Below, piece by piece: positions 1-5,271 of a DNA stretch of 5,271 nucleotides (positions are counted from its first letter, which is position 1; each line of letters begins with the position of its first letter). Position numbers and translations under genes: made by a program. This DNA comes from Chthoniobacterales bacterium. Its GTDB lineage: Bacteria; Verrucomicrobiota; Verrucomicrobiae; Chthoniobacterales; UBA10450. The stretch is taken from NCBI GenBank assembly GCA_003244125.1, contig QHBL01000199.1, positions 1 through 5,271 on the forward strand, written 5' to 3'. The notes beneath the pieces are model-generated. The model was not told the origin of the DNA. It searched no databases and saw only the letters and a list, made by a program, of their open reading frames with translations.

Positions 1-21
1 TTTTTCAGTTTCAGTAGCCAT
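1..21 (-). CDS. sufB: 5' end of a gene downstream of sufC, probably Fe-S assembly scaffold SufB (partial)
   Basis: Only seven codons are visible before the left edge, reading MATETEK on the minus strand. The start is supported by position: the ATG lies 12 nt after the sufC stop, with a purine-rich stretch (AAGAAG) just upstream that could act as a ribosome binding site. The assignment to SufB rests on context alone, because sufC is normally followed by sufB or sufD in suf operons. The SufB/SufD scaffold binds SufC and assembles Fe-S clusters in the cytosol. SufD, or another suf gene, is an alternative that the visible residues cannot exclude. Confidence 0.5.
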
Positions 22-33
22 ATCTTCTTGTTG

Positions 34-798
34 TCACGCCAGCGCCGGCTCCTCCGCATGCTCGCGAACCCATTCGTAACCCTTCTCCTCCAACTCCAGC
101 GCCAACTCTTTCCCGCCGCTTCGCACGATCCTGCCCTGCACCATCACGTGCACGAAGTCCGGCACAATGTAATTCAACAATCGCTGATAGTGCGTGATCA
201 GGAGCACGCCGAGATTCGGTCCCCGCAGCGTGTTGACGCCGCGCGCCACCACTTTCAACGCATCAATGTCCAGCCCGCTGTCGGTTTCATCGAGAACGGC
301 GTAGCGCGGCTCCAGCATTGCCATTTGTAAAATCTCGCACCGCTTTTTCTCGCCGCCGGAAAACCCTTCGTTGACCGCACGCGAGGTGAATGCGCGTGGG
401 ATTTCCAAGGCATCCATCTTCTCGTAAAGTTTCGCGTAATACTCCGTCGCCTCCAGCTCTTCGCCTTCCGGTAAGCGCGCCTGCACCGCCGCACGCAAAA
501 AATTCGCGATCGTCACGCCGGGAACTTCACTCGGATATTGGAACGCCAGAAACAAGCCTTTGCGCGAACGTTCGTCCGGATCGAGATCGAGAACGTTTTC
601 GCCATCCATCAGGACTTCGCCCCCGCGCACCCGATAGTGCGGATGCCCGGCGATGACCTTGGCCAGGGTGCTCTTGCCCGAGCCGTTCGGGCCCATGATG
701 GCGTGCACTTCGCCGGCGCCGAGCGACAGGTTCAGATCGCGAACGATCTCAGTGTCGCCGATGGCCACGTTCAGGTTTTTGATCTCGAGCTGCTGCAT
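34..798 (-). CDS. sufC: SufC, Fe-S cluster assembly ABC-type ATPase
   Basis: A 254-residue soluble ABC ATPase of the usual SufC length (about 250). Visible motifs in order: Walker [10 protein letters not shown] (36-44), Q-loop Gln87 in the SufC-typical [15 protein letters not shown] signature FSGGEKKR (146-153), Walker [12 protein letters not shown] (167-177, Glu171 catalytic) and switch His203 in ITHYQRLL. The EKKR after SGG and the ETDSGLDID Walker B distinguish SufC from transporter ATPases. In the family, SufC powers remodelling of the cytosolic SufB/SufD scaffold during cluster assembly. The frame is open up to an ATG at 924, but I chose the ATG at 798 because residues [11 protein letters not shown] match where SufC proteins begin, and the upstream 42 codons look like translated intergenic DNA. 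No strong Shine-Dalgarno is seen at 798. The probable sufB start follows 12 nt after the stop, indicating an operon. Confidence 0.96.
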   Translation of the reverse strand: MQQLEIKNLNVAIGDTEIVRDLNLSLGAGEVHAIMGPNGSGKSTLAKVIAGHPHYRVRGGEVLMDGENVLDLDPDERSRKGLFLAFQYPSEVPGVTIANFLRAAVQARLPEGEELEATEYYAKLYEKMDALEIPRAFTSRAVNEGFSGGEKKRCEILQMAMLEPRYAVLDETDSGLDIDALKVVARGVNTLRGPNLGVLLITHYQRLLNYIVPDFVHVMVQGRIVRSGGKELALELEEKGYEWVREHAEEPALA

Positions 799-1070
799 AA
801 CTGAGGGAACGGAAACATAGCCAGATTTAGCCGCTTGGCGAGGCGCGGCCGTCATGCCGAACCGCAGGCGAACGATCACGCAGCGCAAAGTAAGGGCAGC
901 TAATGACGGCTGGGTTCCGCGCAAGAGTAGCTTCCGCCGGCCGGGTCGATTGCGGTATCGCCAATATCGGGGCCGGCTTCAGCGGCGACGGTTATGCCGT
1001 GGCGGCTTTCGCCTCATTTACTGGCACTGCAAGTGCTCAGTTCTAGCACCGCTTCTCCCTCCGTTTTCCG
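799..1070. other. Divergent intergenic region between sufC and the receiver-protein gene
   Basis: This 272-bp gap must hold the start signals for the minus-strand suf genes and for the plus-strand two-component pair. I found no convincing sigma-70 -35/-10 pair on either strand and no clear Shine-Dalgarno before 1071. The only structure that stands out is a short interrupted palindrome at 1024-1036. Open frames that cross the region have no recognisable protein features. Confidence 0.6.
1024..1036. promoter_or_regulatory. Short interrupted palindrome upstream of the receiver gene
   Basis: GCACT, a 3-nt centre GCA, then AGTGC: perfect 5-bp arms, 35 nt upstream of the start at 1071. The position would suit an operator or a small hairpin in the leader. 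Arms this short arise often by chance in GC-rich DNA, so the regulatory reading is weak. Confidence 0.2.
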
Positions 1071-1763
1071 ATGATCAAAACCGACCGCTCTAACTCACAC
1101 GACCACGCCTCCGACTCCAAAGTCGCGAGCGAATTAAACAACCTCCTTCAAATCATCGCCGGCACCAGCACGCTCATTGAAAATGTGTGGGAAGGCGCGG
1201 AAGGCTCGGACAAATATTTCGCCATGCTCCGCAGCAGCATCGAGCGCGCGGAGCAGGTCACGGCACAGCTCGTCGCGCGCGCCGGCGGCGCCAGCGGCAA
1301 AGTCAAACTCCATCCCACCTTTCAGGAGCCGGCGAACGTCATCGACCTGCCGAAACCGCACGCGCGTAAACGCTCCATCCTAGTCACCGATGACGAAACG
1401 ATGGCGCTGACACTTTTGCACAATGTCATGGCCGAAGCGGACTACGAAGTGACCACCGCCCAGTCCGGCTTCGAATGCCTCGATCTCTTTCGGCGCGCGC
1501 CGCATTCCTTCGATCTCGTGCTGCTCGATCTCGCCATGCCATTCATGGACGGCGAGGAAACGTTCGCGCGGCTGCGATCCATTTCGCCCGCAATCGAGGT
1601 CGTGTTAATGGCGGGATTCGTCGAGCCCACACAGCTCGAGCGCATGATGAGCAATGGTCTGGCAGGTTTTCTCGCGAAACCGTTCGCCACCGGTGACGTG
1701 CTGGCGCTGGCTGATTCTGTCATTGAGCGTGCCCGCCAGCGGCGCTTCGGAAAATCTCAGTGA
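1071..1763 (+). CDS. Receiver-domain protein with N-terminal DHp-like (His-less) segment
   Basis: This 230-residue protein has two parts. Residues about 102-220 are a CheY-like receiver: acidic pocket Asp107/Asp108 (VTDDE), phospho-acceptor Asp153 (LLDLAMPFMDG) and Lys203 (FLAKPF). The usual Thr/Ser switch residue is Ala181 (LMAGF). Residues about 14-72 resemble the DHp hairpin of hybrid histidine kinases: VASELNNLLQIIAG parallels the common IAHDFNNLL-type H-box, and SIERAEQVTAQLVARAGG parallels the second helix. Ser20 occupies the phospho-His position. There is no DNA-binding or enzymatic output domain and no ATPase domain. Residues 73-101 form a Pro- and Lys-rich linker. Its stop overlaps the GTG start of the downstream kinase (GTGA), so the two are probably translationally coupled partners. 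The likely role is a phosphoryl sink, relay or protein-interaction regulator. The DHp comparison is by eye, while the receiver call is firm. Confidence 0.88.
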   Translation: MIKTDRSNSHDHASDSKVASELNNLLQIIAGTSTLIENVWEGAEGSDKYFAMLRSSIERAEQVTAQLVARAGGASGKVKLHPTFQEPANVIDLPKPHARKRSILVTDDETMALTLLHNVMAEADYEVTTAQSGFECLDLFRRAPHSFDLVLLDLAMPFMDGEETFARLRSISPAIEVVLMAGFVEPTQLERMMSNGLAGFLAKPFATGDVLALADSVIERARQRRFGKSQ

Positions 1764-2953
1764 CCCAAGGAAGTGAGCGGCGACATTCCTCAGTCCGCGG
1801 CATTCCGGCTGCTCATTATCCTGTACGCATGAGCTCTGTCGCGCGCGCCTCGGCCTTCGATCAACTTGCGCGCAATCGATTATTCGAAGGCATCGACAGC
1901 AACGTGCTGGAAAAAATCCGGCCTGAGCTCGACATCCTTCATTTCGATCGCGGCGATGTCGTTTTCAACGAAGGTGACGCGGGCGACGCGCTCTACCTTG
2001 TCGGCGAAGGCTCGGTCAAGATTTCGCGGCAGGATCGCACCGGCAATCAGCAGGTGCTCGCCTACATGCATTCCGGCAATTTTTTCGGCGAGCTCGCCAT
2101 GCTCAATCGCGCGCCGCATTCCGCCATGGCCACTGCGGCCGAACCGACCACGCTCGGCGCCGTCAAAGAAGAAACATTCCAGCACATGCTCGAGCTCGCC
2201 CCGAGCCGGCTGCATCTCAATTTCCTGCGCTCGGTCAGCGAACACCTGCGCAGCGTCAATTCCCATTTTATCAATGAAGTCATGCGCAACGAGCGACTCA
2301 ACCTCGTTGGCTCGATGGCGAATTCCATCATTCACGATTTAAAAAACCCGATCTGCATCGTGCGCTGCTGCTCGGATTTGATCGCCAGCGAAACTAACGA
2401 CCCGCGACTGCGTGAGCTCACCTCTATGCTCGACGGTGCGGTCGATGGCATGCTCGCCATGACCCAGGAGCTGCTCGACTACTCGCGCGGCTCCATGCAA
2501 CTGCACAAGCAGCCCGTTTCCATCTGGGGAATGCTGGACGATCTCAGCGCCCAATCACTCCGTCTCCTCCCCGGCAAGAACGTCCAATTCGTTAAACATA
2601 TCCGCTACGACGGCAACATCGAGATCGATCGCGCCCGTTTCATCCGCGTCCTCTCGAATCTCATCAAAAACTCGCGGGACGCCATGCGCGGCGGCGGCAT
2701 ACTCACCATGACGACCGACCTGGTGCAGGATCAGGTCGTCATTCGCGTCTCCGATACCGGCGTCGGCATTCCGGCGGAAGTATTGCCCAAAGTCTTTGAG
2801 CCATTCGTCACCCACGGCGAGCGCGCGGGTACCGGCCTCGGCCTCGCCATTGCGCGCTCCGTCATCGAAGCGCACGGCGGCAAAATCTCGATCTCCAGCG
2901 TGTCGGGCAACGGAACTACCGTGGACATCCGTCTGCCCAAGCCGCGGGAATAG
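1760..2953 (+). CDS. Soluble histidine kinase with N-terminal cyclic-nucleotide-binding-like domain
   Basis: This 397-residue protein has no membrane segment. Residues about 33-150 form a CAP/CRP-type cNMP-binding fold (RGDVVFNEGDAGDALYLVGEG at 64-84; cassette FFGELAMLNRAPHSAMATA at 108-126). The DHp domain carries the H-box IIHDLKNP with phospho-acceptor His192. The HATPase domain shows the N-box NLIKNSRDAM (300-309), G1 box SDTGVGIP (331-338), F-box FEPF (346-349) and G2 box GTGLGLAIARSVIEAHGG (357-374), so it should be an active autokinase sensing a cytosolic signal. The GTG at 1760 overlaps the previous stop by 4 nt. An ATG at 1829 (residue 24) is an equally plausible start, because residues 1-23 look non-conserved and the domain begins after it. 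The cassette has His120 where cAMP-binding members have Arg, so the ligand may differ or be absent. The neighbouring receiver protein is the likely phosphotransfer partner. Confidence 0.92.
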   Translation: MTQGSERRHSSVRGIPAAHYPVRMSSVARASAFDQLARNRLFEGIDSNVLEKIRPELDILHFDRGDVVFNEGDAGDALYLVGEGSVKISRQDRTGNQQVLAYMHSGNFFGELAMLNRAPHSAMATAAEPTTLGAVKEETFQHMLELAPSRLHLNFLRSVSEHLRSVNSHFINEVMRNERLNLVGSMANSIIHDLKNPICIVRCCSDLIASETNDPRLRELTSMLDGAVDGMLAMTQELLDYSRGSMQLHKQPVSIWGMLDDLSAQSLRLLPGKNVQFVKHIRYDGNIEIDRARFIRVLSNLIKNSRDAMRGGGILTMTTDLVQDQVVIRVSDTGVGIPAEVLPKVFEPFVTHGERAGTGLGLAIARSVIEAHGGKISISSVSGNGTTVDIRLPKPRE

Positions 2954-2980
2954 CAGCGTTGCAGCCCGACTTCCCCGCAG

Positions 2981-2990
2981 CGAAGCTTCG
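2981..2990. repeat. 10-bp perfect palindrome just upstream of the sulfatase start
   Basis: CGAAGCTTCG reads the same on both strands and ends 5 nt before the ATG at 2996, where a Shine-Dalgarno would normally lie. No ribosome binding site of the usual kind is visible here. The palindrome could occlude initiation or be a chance restriction-like site; it lacks the T-run needed for an intrinsic terminator. Confidence 0.3.
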
Positions 2991-2995
2991 GGTCG

Positions 2996-4390
2996 ATGTC
3001 AGCGCGCCGGCCGAATCTCGTTGTCTTTCTCCCGGACCAGCAGCGGGCGGACACCATCACGCCTAAGTATACGCCTAAGCTGGCCAGCCTGGCGGAGCAC
3101 TCGGTGGTGTTCGAGCGGACGTATGTCACCCATCCGGTCTGCACACCTTCGCGCTCGGCCATCATGACCGGAACGTGGCCGCATCAGAATGGTTGCACAC
3201 GAAATAACATCGCTTTACCCGCGCACTTTAAATGTCTGCCGGAGCTGGTCGATACCAGCTACTCCAGCGCCTACTTCGGTAAGTGGCATCTTGGCAACGA
3301 GGCGCAGCCGCAGCGCGGGTTCCAGCATCGGATATCCACCGAAGGCATCAGTGACTACAGCCGGTTTCTTACTTCGCACGGGATCAAGCCCGACCGAGTT
3401 AACGACACGTTCTCGCCCCGGTTCATCAGTAAGCTGCCGATCGAGCTATCCAGGACAAGGTTTCTGGAGAAGCACGCCTGCGACTTTATTGAGAAGCATG
3501 CCGGCAAACCATTCATTCTGTTCGTAGCCTTTGTTGAACCTCACTCGCCTTATAACGGCCCACTGAACGAGATTCATTCTGCGGATGAGATCGAAGTTCT
3601 ACCTCGTGCTGAACTGGGCGGAGATGCTCCGCTGCGTTACCGGCTCATGCGCGAATGGCAGGAGTCCGAAGCTCTGCTCGATCGCGAACGACTACCGGAG
3701 CAATACTACTTCGGAATCACTCCGGAAGAATACAGAGGCATGAGGCAGCGTTACCTCGGGCTGGTTACCCAGATTGATCAAAGCATAGGCCGAATTCTGG
3801 AGCAGCTTCGCGCCAATAATCTGTATGAAACTTCCATCGTAGTGCATACCAGTGATCATGGCGATATGCTCGGCGCGCATCATCTCTTTGGCAAGGAAGT
3901 GATGTTCGAGCAGGCCGTGCGCGTGCCTTGGATTATCAAGCTGCCGGCCCACCAATCATCGCGGCGCATCGCGAAGCCGGTTAGTCAAATCGACTTTCTC
4001 CCAACTTTGGTTGAGCTACTCGGGGGAGAGCGGTCGAGTCAGTTGGCCGGAAAACCGCTGCTCAGCAGGGCAAGTAAGCTAACTACGTTGGGAGGCGATC
4101 CCGTCTTCATCGAGTGGGCGCCAAATCGGGTCAAAGCGCCGAGGAAGACGAAGCTTGCCTCACGCTGGAAGATGAAGCGCGTCGTGAATGAATCTACTCG
4201 TGCGATAGTTAGCTCTGAGTGGAAGCTATGTCTGCGGAATCGCGATCTGAATGAGCTATACAATTTGACGGACGACCCTGAAGAGATTCGTAACTTGTAT
4301 TCTGAGCCAGGTCAGCGGGATGTAATCAGTAAACTGACGGAGCAGATTCATTGGTGGCAAGAAACGACTGGAGACAAGCTGCGCATCTAA
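2996..4390 (+). CDS. Formylglycine-dependent sulfatase (S1 family), no signal peptide
   Basis: This 464-residue enzyme is of normal sulfatase length. The N-terminus PNLVVFLPDQQRADT carries the metal ligand Asp14 with Gln15 in place of the second Asp of the commoner DD form. The active-site motif CTPSRSAIMTG (49-59) has Cys49, the residue oxidised to formylglycine, and Arg53. GKWHLG (95-100) supplies Lys96 and His98, EPHSPY (181-186) His183, and SDHGDMLG (286-293) the metal ligands Asp287/His288, followed by Lys300. The C-terminal part has the usual WKL..R...ELYNL.DDP.E.RNL pattern. It should hydrolyse a sulfate ester; the substrate cannot be read from sequence. The protein starts directly at the fold, and the codons back to the upstream TAG contain no other start, so no signal peptide is encoded. 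It lies 42 nt after the kinase gene, possibly co-transcribed. No formylglycine-generating enzyme is in the window. Confidence 0.95.
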   Translation: MSARRPNLVVFLPDQQRADTITPKYTPKLASLAEHSVVFERTYVTHPVCTPSRSAIMTGTWPHQNGCTRNNIALPAHFKCLPELVDTSYSSAYFGKWHLGNEAQPQRGFQHRISTEGISDYSRFLTSHGIKPDRVNDTFSPRFISKLPIELSRTRFLEKHACDFIEKHAGKPFILFVAFVEPHSPYNGPLNEIHSADEIEVLPRAELGGDAPLRYRLMREWQESEALLDRERLPEQYYFGITPEEYRGMRQRYLGLVTQIDQSIGRILEQLRANNLYETSIVVHTSDHGDMLGAHHLFGKEVMFEQAVRVPWIIKLPAHQSSRRIAKPVSQIDFLPTLVELLGGERSSQLAGKPLLSRASKLTTLGGDPVFIEWAPNRVKAPRKTKLASRWKMKRVVNESTRAIVSSEWKLCLRNRDLNELYNLTDDPEEIRNLYSEPGQRDVISKLTEQIHWWQETTGDKLRI

Positions 4391-5185
4391 TCATCCCAAC
4401 GAGGCGCGCGAGAAAACTTTCCCGAGCTTACTCCAGCGCGAAGGGGCCGCGTCCGACAGGTCACCCATGGTGACATCGTTGTCGTTCGGCCGGCTTAACC
4501 ACTCCGGTAAAGTGAGTCCGGTCTGGCGGATGCTTTGATAACAGTTCCTGGTAAGAACACCGCGCTGCGTGCTTTCGCCGAAGACGGCGTAGTTCTGCTC
4601 AGTAACAAACAAGCGGAGCTCGCCCGGCTTAGGAATGTCGTTCTTTAGTTCGTCCATTACTTTGGCGTTGGGGATGTCCTTCGACATATGAGTGAAGAAA
4701 TAGCGCAGCACTTTGACGCGAAGAAACTGATGTATCCAGATTTGATACCACTTGCGTCGCTCAAGTAATACGTCGCCATCCGGAGTAGCTCGCTTGCCTG
4801 GCAACAATGATAGCTCAGGTTTCTCCAGAGTCACTCGGCAACGACAACAAAGTAACCCGCTGATGTCCGGCTGCTCCCGGACGTAGTTAAACAGGGTAGT
4901 GAACTTCTGGGTGACTAATTGGATCGGATACTTGTCGTCAGCACACCAGTAGATCCATTCCTCGTCTTCAAGGTCATGCATGAGCTGGAGCACTGTGCCC
5001 GGAATATCCGGCGGCGTTTGGATGTATTGTTCGCGTTCGTTATCCGCTGTGGCCAGCGTTTGAAAAGGAATGCGAAAGCGGAAGGGATGATCCGGCCAGA
5101 GCCGCGCATACTGGCGGATCATGTGCTGAGTGACAACGCGATGCCGATCCCAGCTCAGGACAATCGCTTTCATCCGTTCGCCCAT
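4391..5185 (-). CDS. Uncharacterised protein, possibly glycosyltransferase-like
   Basis: I do not firmly recognise this 264-residue protein. It begins MKAIVLSWDRHRVVTQHMI, a beta-strand/helix opening like that of GT-A type nucleotide-sugar enzymes. It then has an acidic stretch leading to WIYWCADDKYP (77-87), where Asp83/Asp84 sit at the end of a hydrophobic strand as a DxD-like metal/sugar-nucleotide motif would. A Cys cluster (Cys113, Cys114, Cys116) and a C-terminal segment with TEQNYAVFGESTQRG (195-209) follow. There is no signal peptide or clear membrane helix, so it is probably cytosolic. The start is either the ATG at 5185 or the one at 5173 (MKAIV), which fits the fold better; no strong ribosome binding site separates them. 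It converges on the sulfatase with abutting stop codons. Glycosyltransferase is an inference from strand pattern and the DD motif only. Confidence 0.8.
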   Translation of the reverse strand: MGERMKAIVLSWDRHRVVTQHMIRQYARLWPDHPFRFRIPFQTLATADNEREQYIQTPPDIPGTVLQLMHDLEDEEWIYWCADDKYPIQLVTQKFTTLFNYVREQPDISGLLCCRCRVTLEKPELSLLPGKRATPDGDVLLERRKWYQIWIHQFLRVKVLRYFFTHMSKDIPNAKVMDELKNDIPKPGELRLFVTEQNYAVFGESTQRGVLTRNCYQSIRQTGLTLPEWLSRPNDNDVTMGDLSDAAPSRWSKLGKVFSRASLG

Positions 5186-5210
5186 TGCTAAAGATTACTG
5201 CGCGGTGCTT

Positions 5211-5231
5211 GCAATCGGCAATGGGCAATCG
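5211..5231. repeat. Three tandem copies of a 7-bp unit (GCAATSG)
   Basis: The units GCAATCG, GCAATGG and GCAATCG follow one another without gap, and AAATC-like words continue downstream (AAAATCCC, AAATCCG). They lie in the short spacer between the minus-strand gene's start and the tRNA. This could be slippage-generated intergenic sequence or part of a promoter region; no function is shown. Confidence 0.55.
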
Positions 5232-5248
5232 AAAATCCCAAATCCGTT

Positions 5249-5271
5249 TACCCCGTGGTGTAACGGTAACA
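5249..5271 (+). tRNA. 5' part of a tRNA, probably tRNA-Gln (cut by the window edge)
   Basis: The last 23 bases fit the start of a tRNA: a 7-nt acceptor strand (TACCCCG), T8 and G9, a D-stem GTGT, a D-loop with A14, G18G19 and A21, and the returning strand ACA, whose missing fourth base would be C. The D-arm pairing is perfect as far as it goes. U at position 1 and the GTGGTGTAACGGTA core suggest the Gln isoacceptor, but the anticodon lies outside the window, so identity is a guess. Confidence 0.65.

Noticed and set aside
799..924. N-terminal extension of SufC to the ATG at 924
   Set aside because: The 42 extra residues have no SufC-like sequence, and the family normally begins at the MQQLEIKNL position.
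854..1093. 79-residue plus-strand frame in the divergent intergenic region
   Set aside because: Arg-rich low-information translation, no motif, and its end overlaps the receiver gene start.
1880..2335. 151-residue open frame antisense to the kinase
   Set aside because: It mirrors the kinase coding sequence in GC-rich DNA and shows no recognisable domain of its own.
1866..2342. 158-residue plus-strand frame within the kinase gene
   Set aside because: Ser/Arg/Ala-rich translation typical of an off-frame reading; the cNMP-kinase frame is clearly the coding one.
2981..2990. Palindrome CGAAGCTTCG as an intrinsic terminator after the kinase
   Set aside because: The arms are only 5 bp with no loop, no T-run follows, and the sulfatase start is 5 nt away.
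2731..3165. 144-residue minus-strand frame across the kinase-sulfatase junction
   Set aside because: It is antisense to two strongly supported genes and has no motif.

Overview
The window looks like chromosomal DNA from a GC-rich, free-living bacterium. The style of the genes (a suf operon with sufC ahead of a sufB-like start, a cNMP-domain histidine kinase, a DQ-type sulfatase) would fit Verrucomicrobiota or a neighbouring PVC/soil lineage. This placement is an inference from general resemblance; no taxonomic marker gene is present.

Layout from left to right. (1) On the minus strand lies sufC, the Fe-S cluster assembly ATPase, followed 12 nt later by the first seven codons of a gene running off the left edge, probably sufB. 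(2) A 272-bp divergent intergenic region follows. (3) On the plus strand, a receiver-domain protein has an N-terminal segment resembling a histidine-kinase DHp hairpin that has lost its phospho-accepting His. It overlaps by 4 nt (GTGA) a soluble histidine kinase with an N-terminal cyclic-nucleotide-binding-like domain. (4) Forty-two nt further on, in the same reading frame, is a formylglycine-type sulfatase with no signal peptide. (5) Its stop codon abuts exactly the stop codon of a convergent minus-strand gene for an uncharacterised protein, possibly glycosyltransferase-like. (6) At the right edge, after a short spacer with a 7-bp tandem repeat, the 5' part of a tRNA (probably Gln) begins.

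Functionally, the left part is housekeeping Fe-S biogenesis. The central pair looks like a cytosolic two-component module whose regulator has no DNA-binding output. Phosphotransfer between the two is inferred from their translational coupling. The module has several departures from consensus: the DHp-like segment lacks His, the receiver has Ala at the Thr/Ser switch position, the cNMP cassette has His where cAMP binders have Arg, and three Cys sit just after the kinase phospho-acceptor His. The sulfatase and the possible glycosyltransferase could both act on sulfated or complex glycans, but their convergent arrangement does not show that they cooperate. I see no mobile element, CRISPR array or rRNA.
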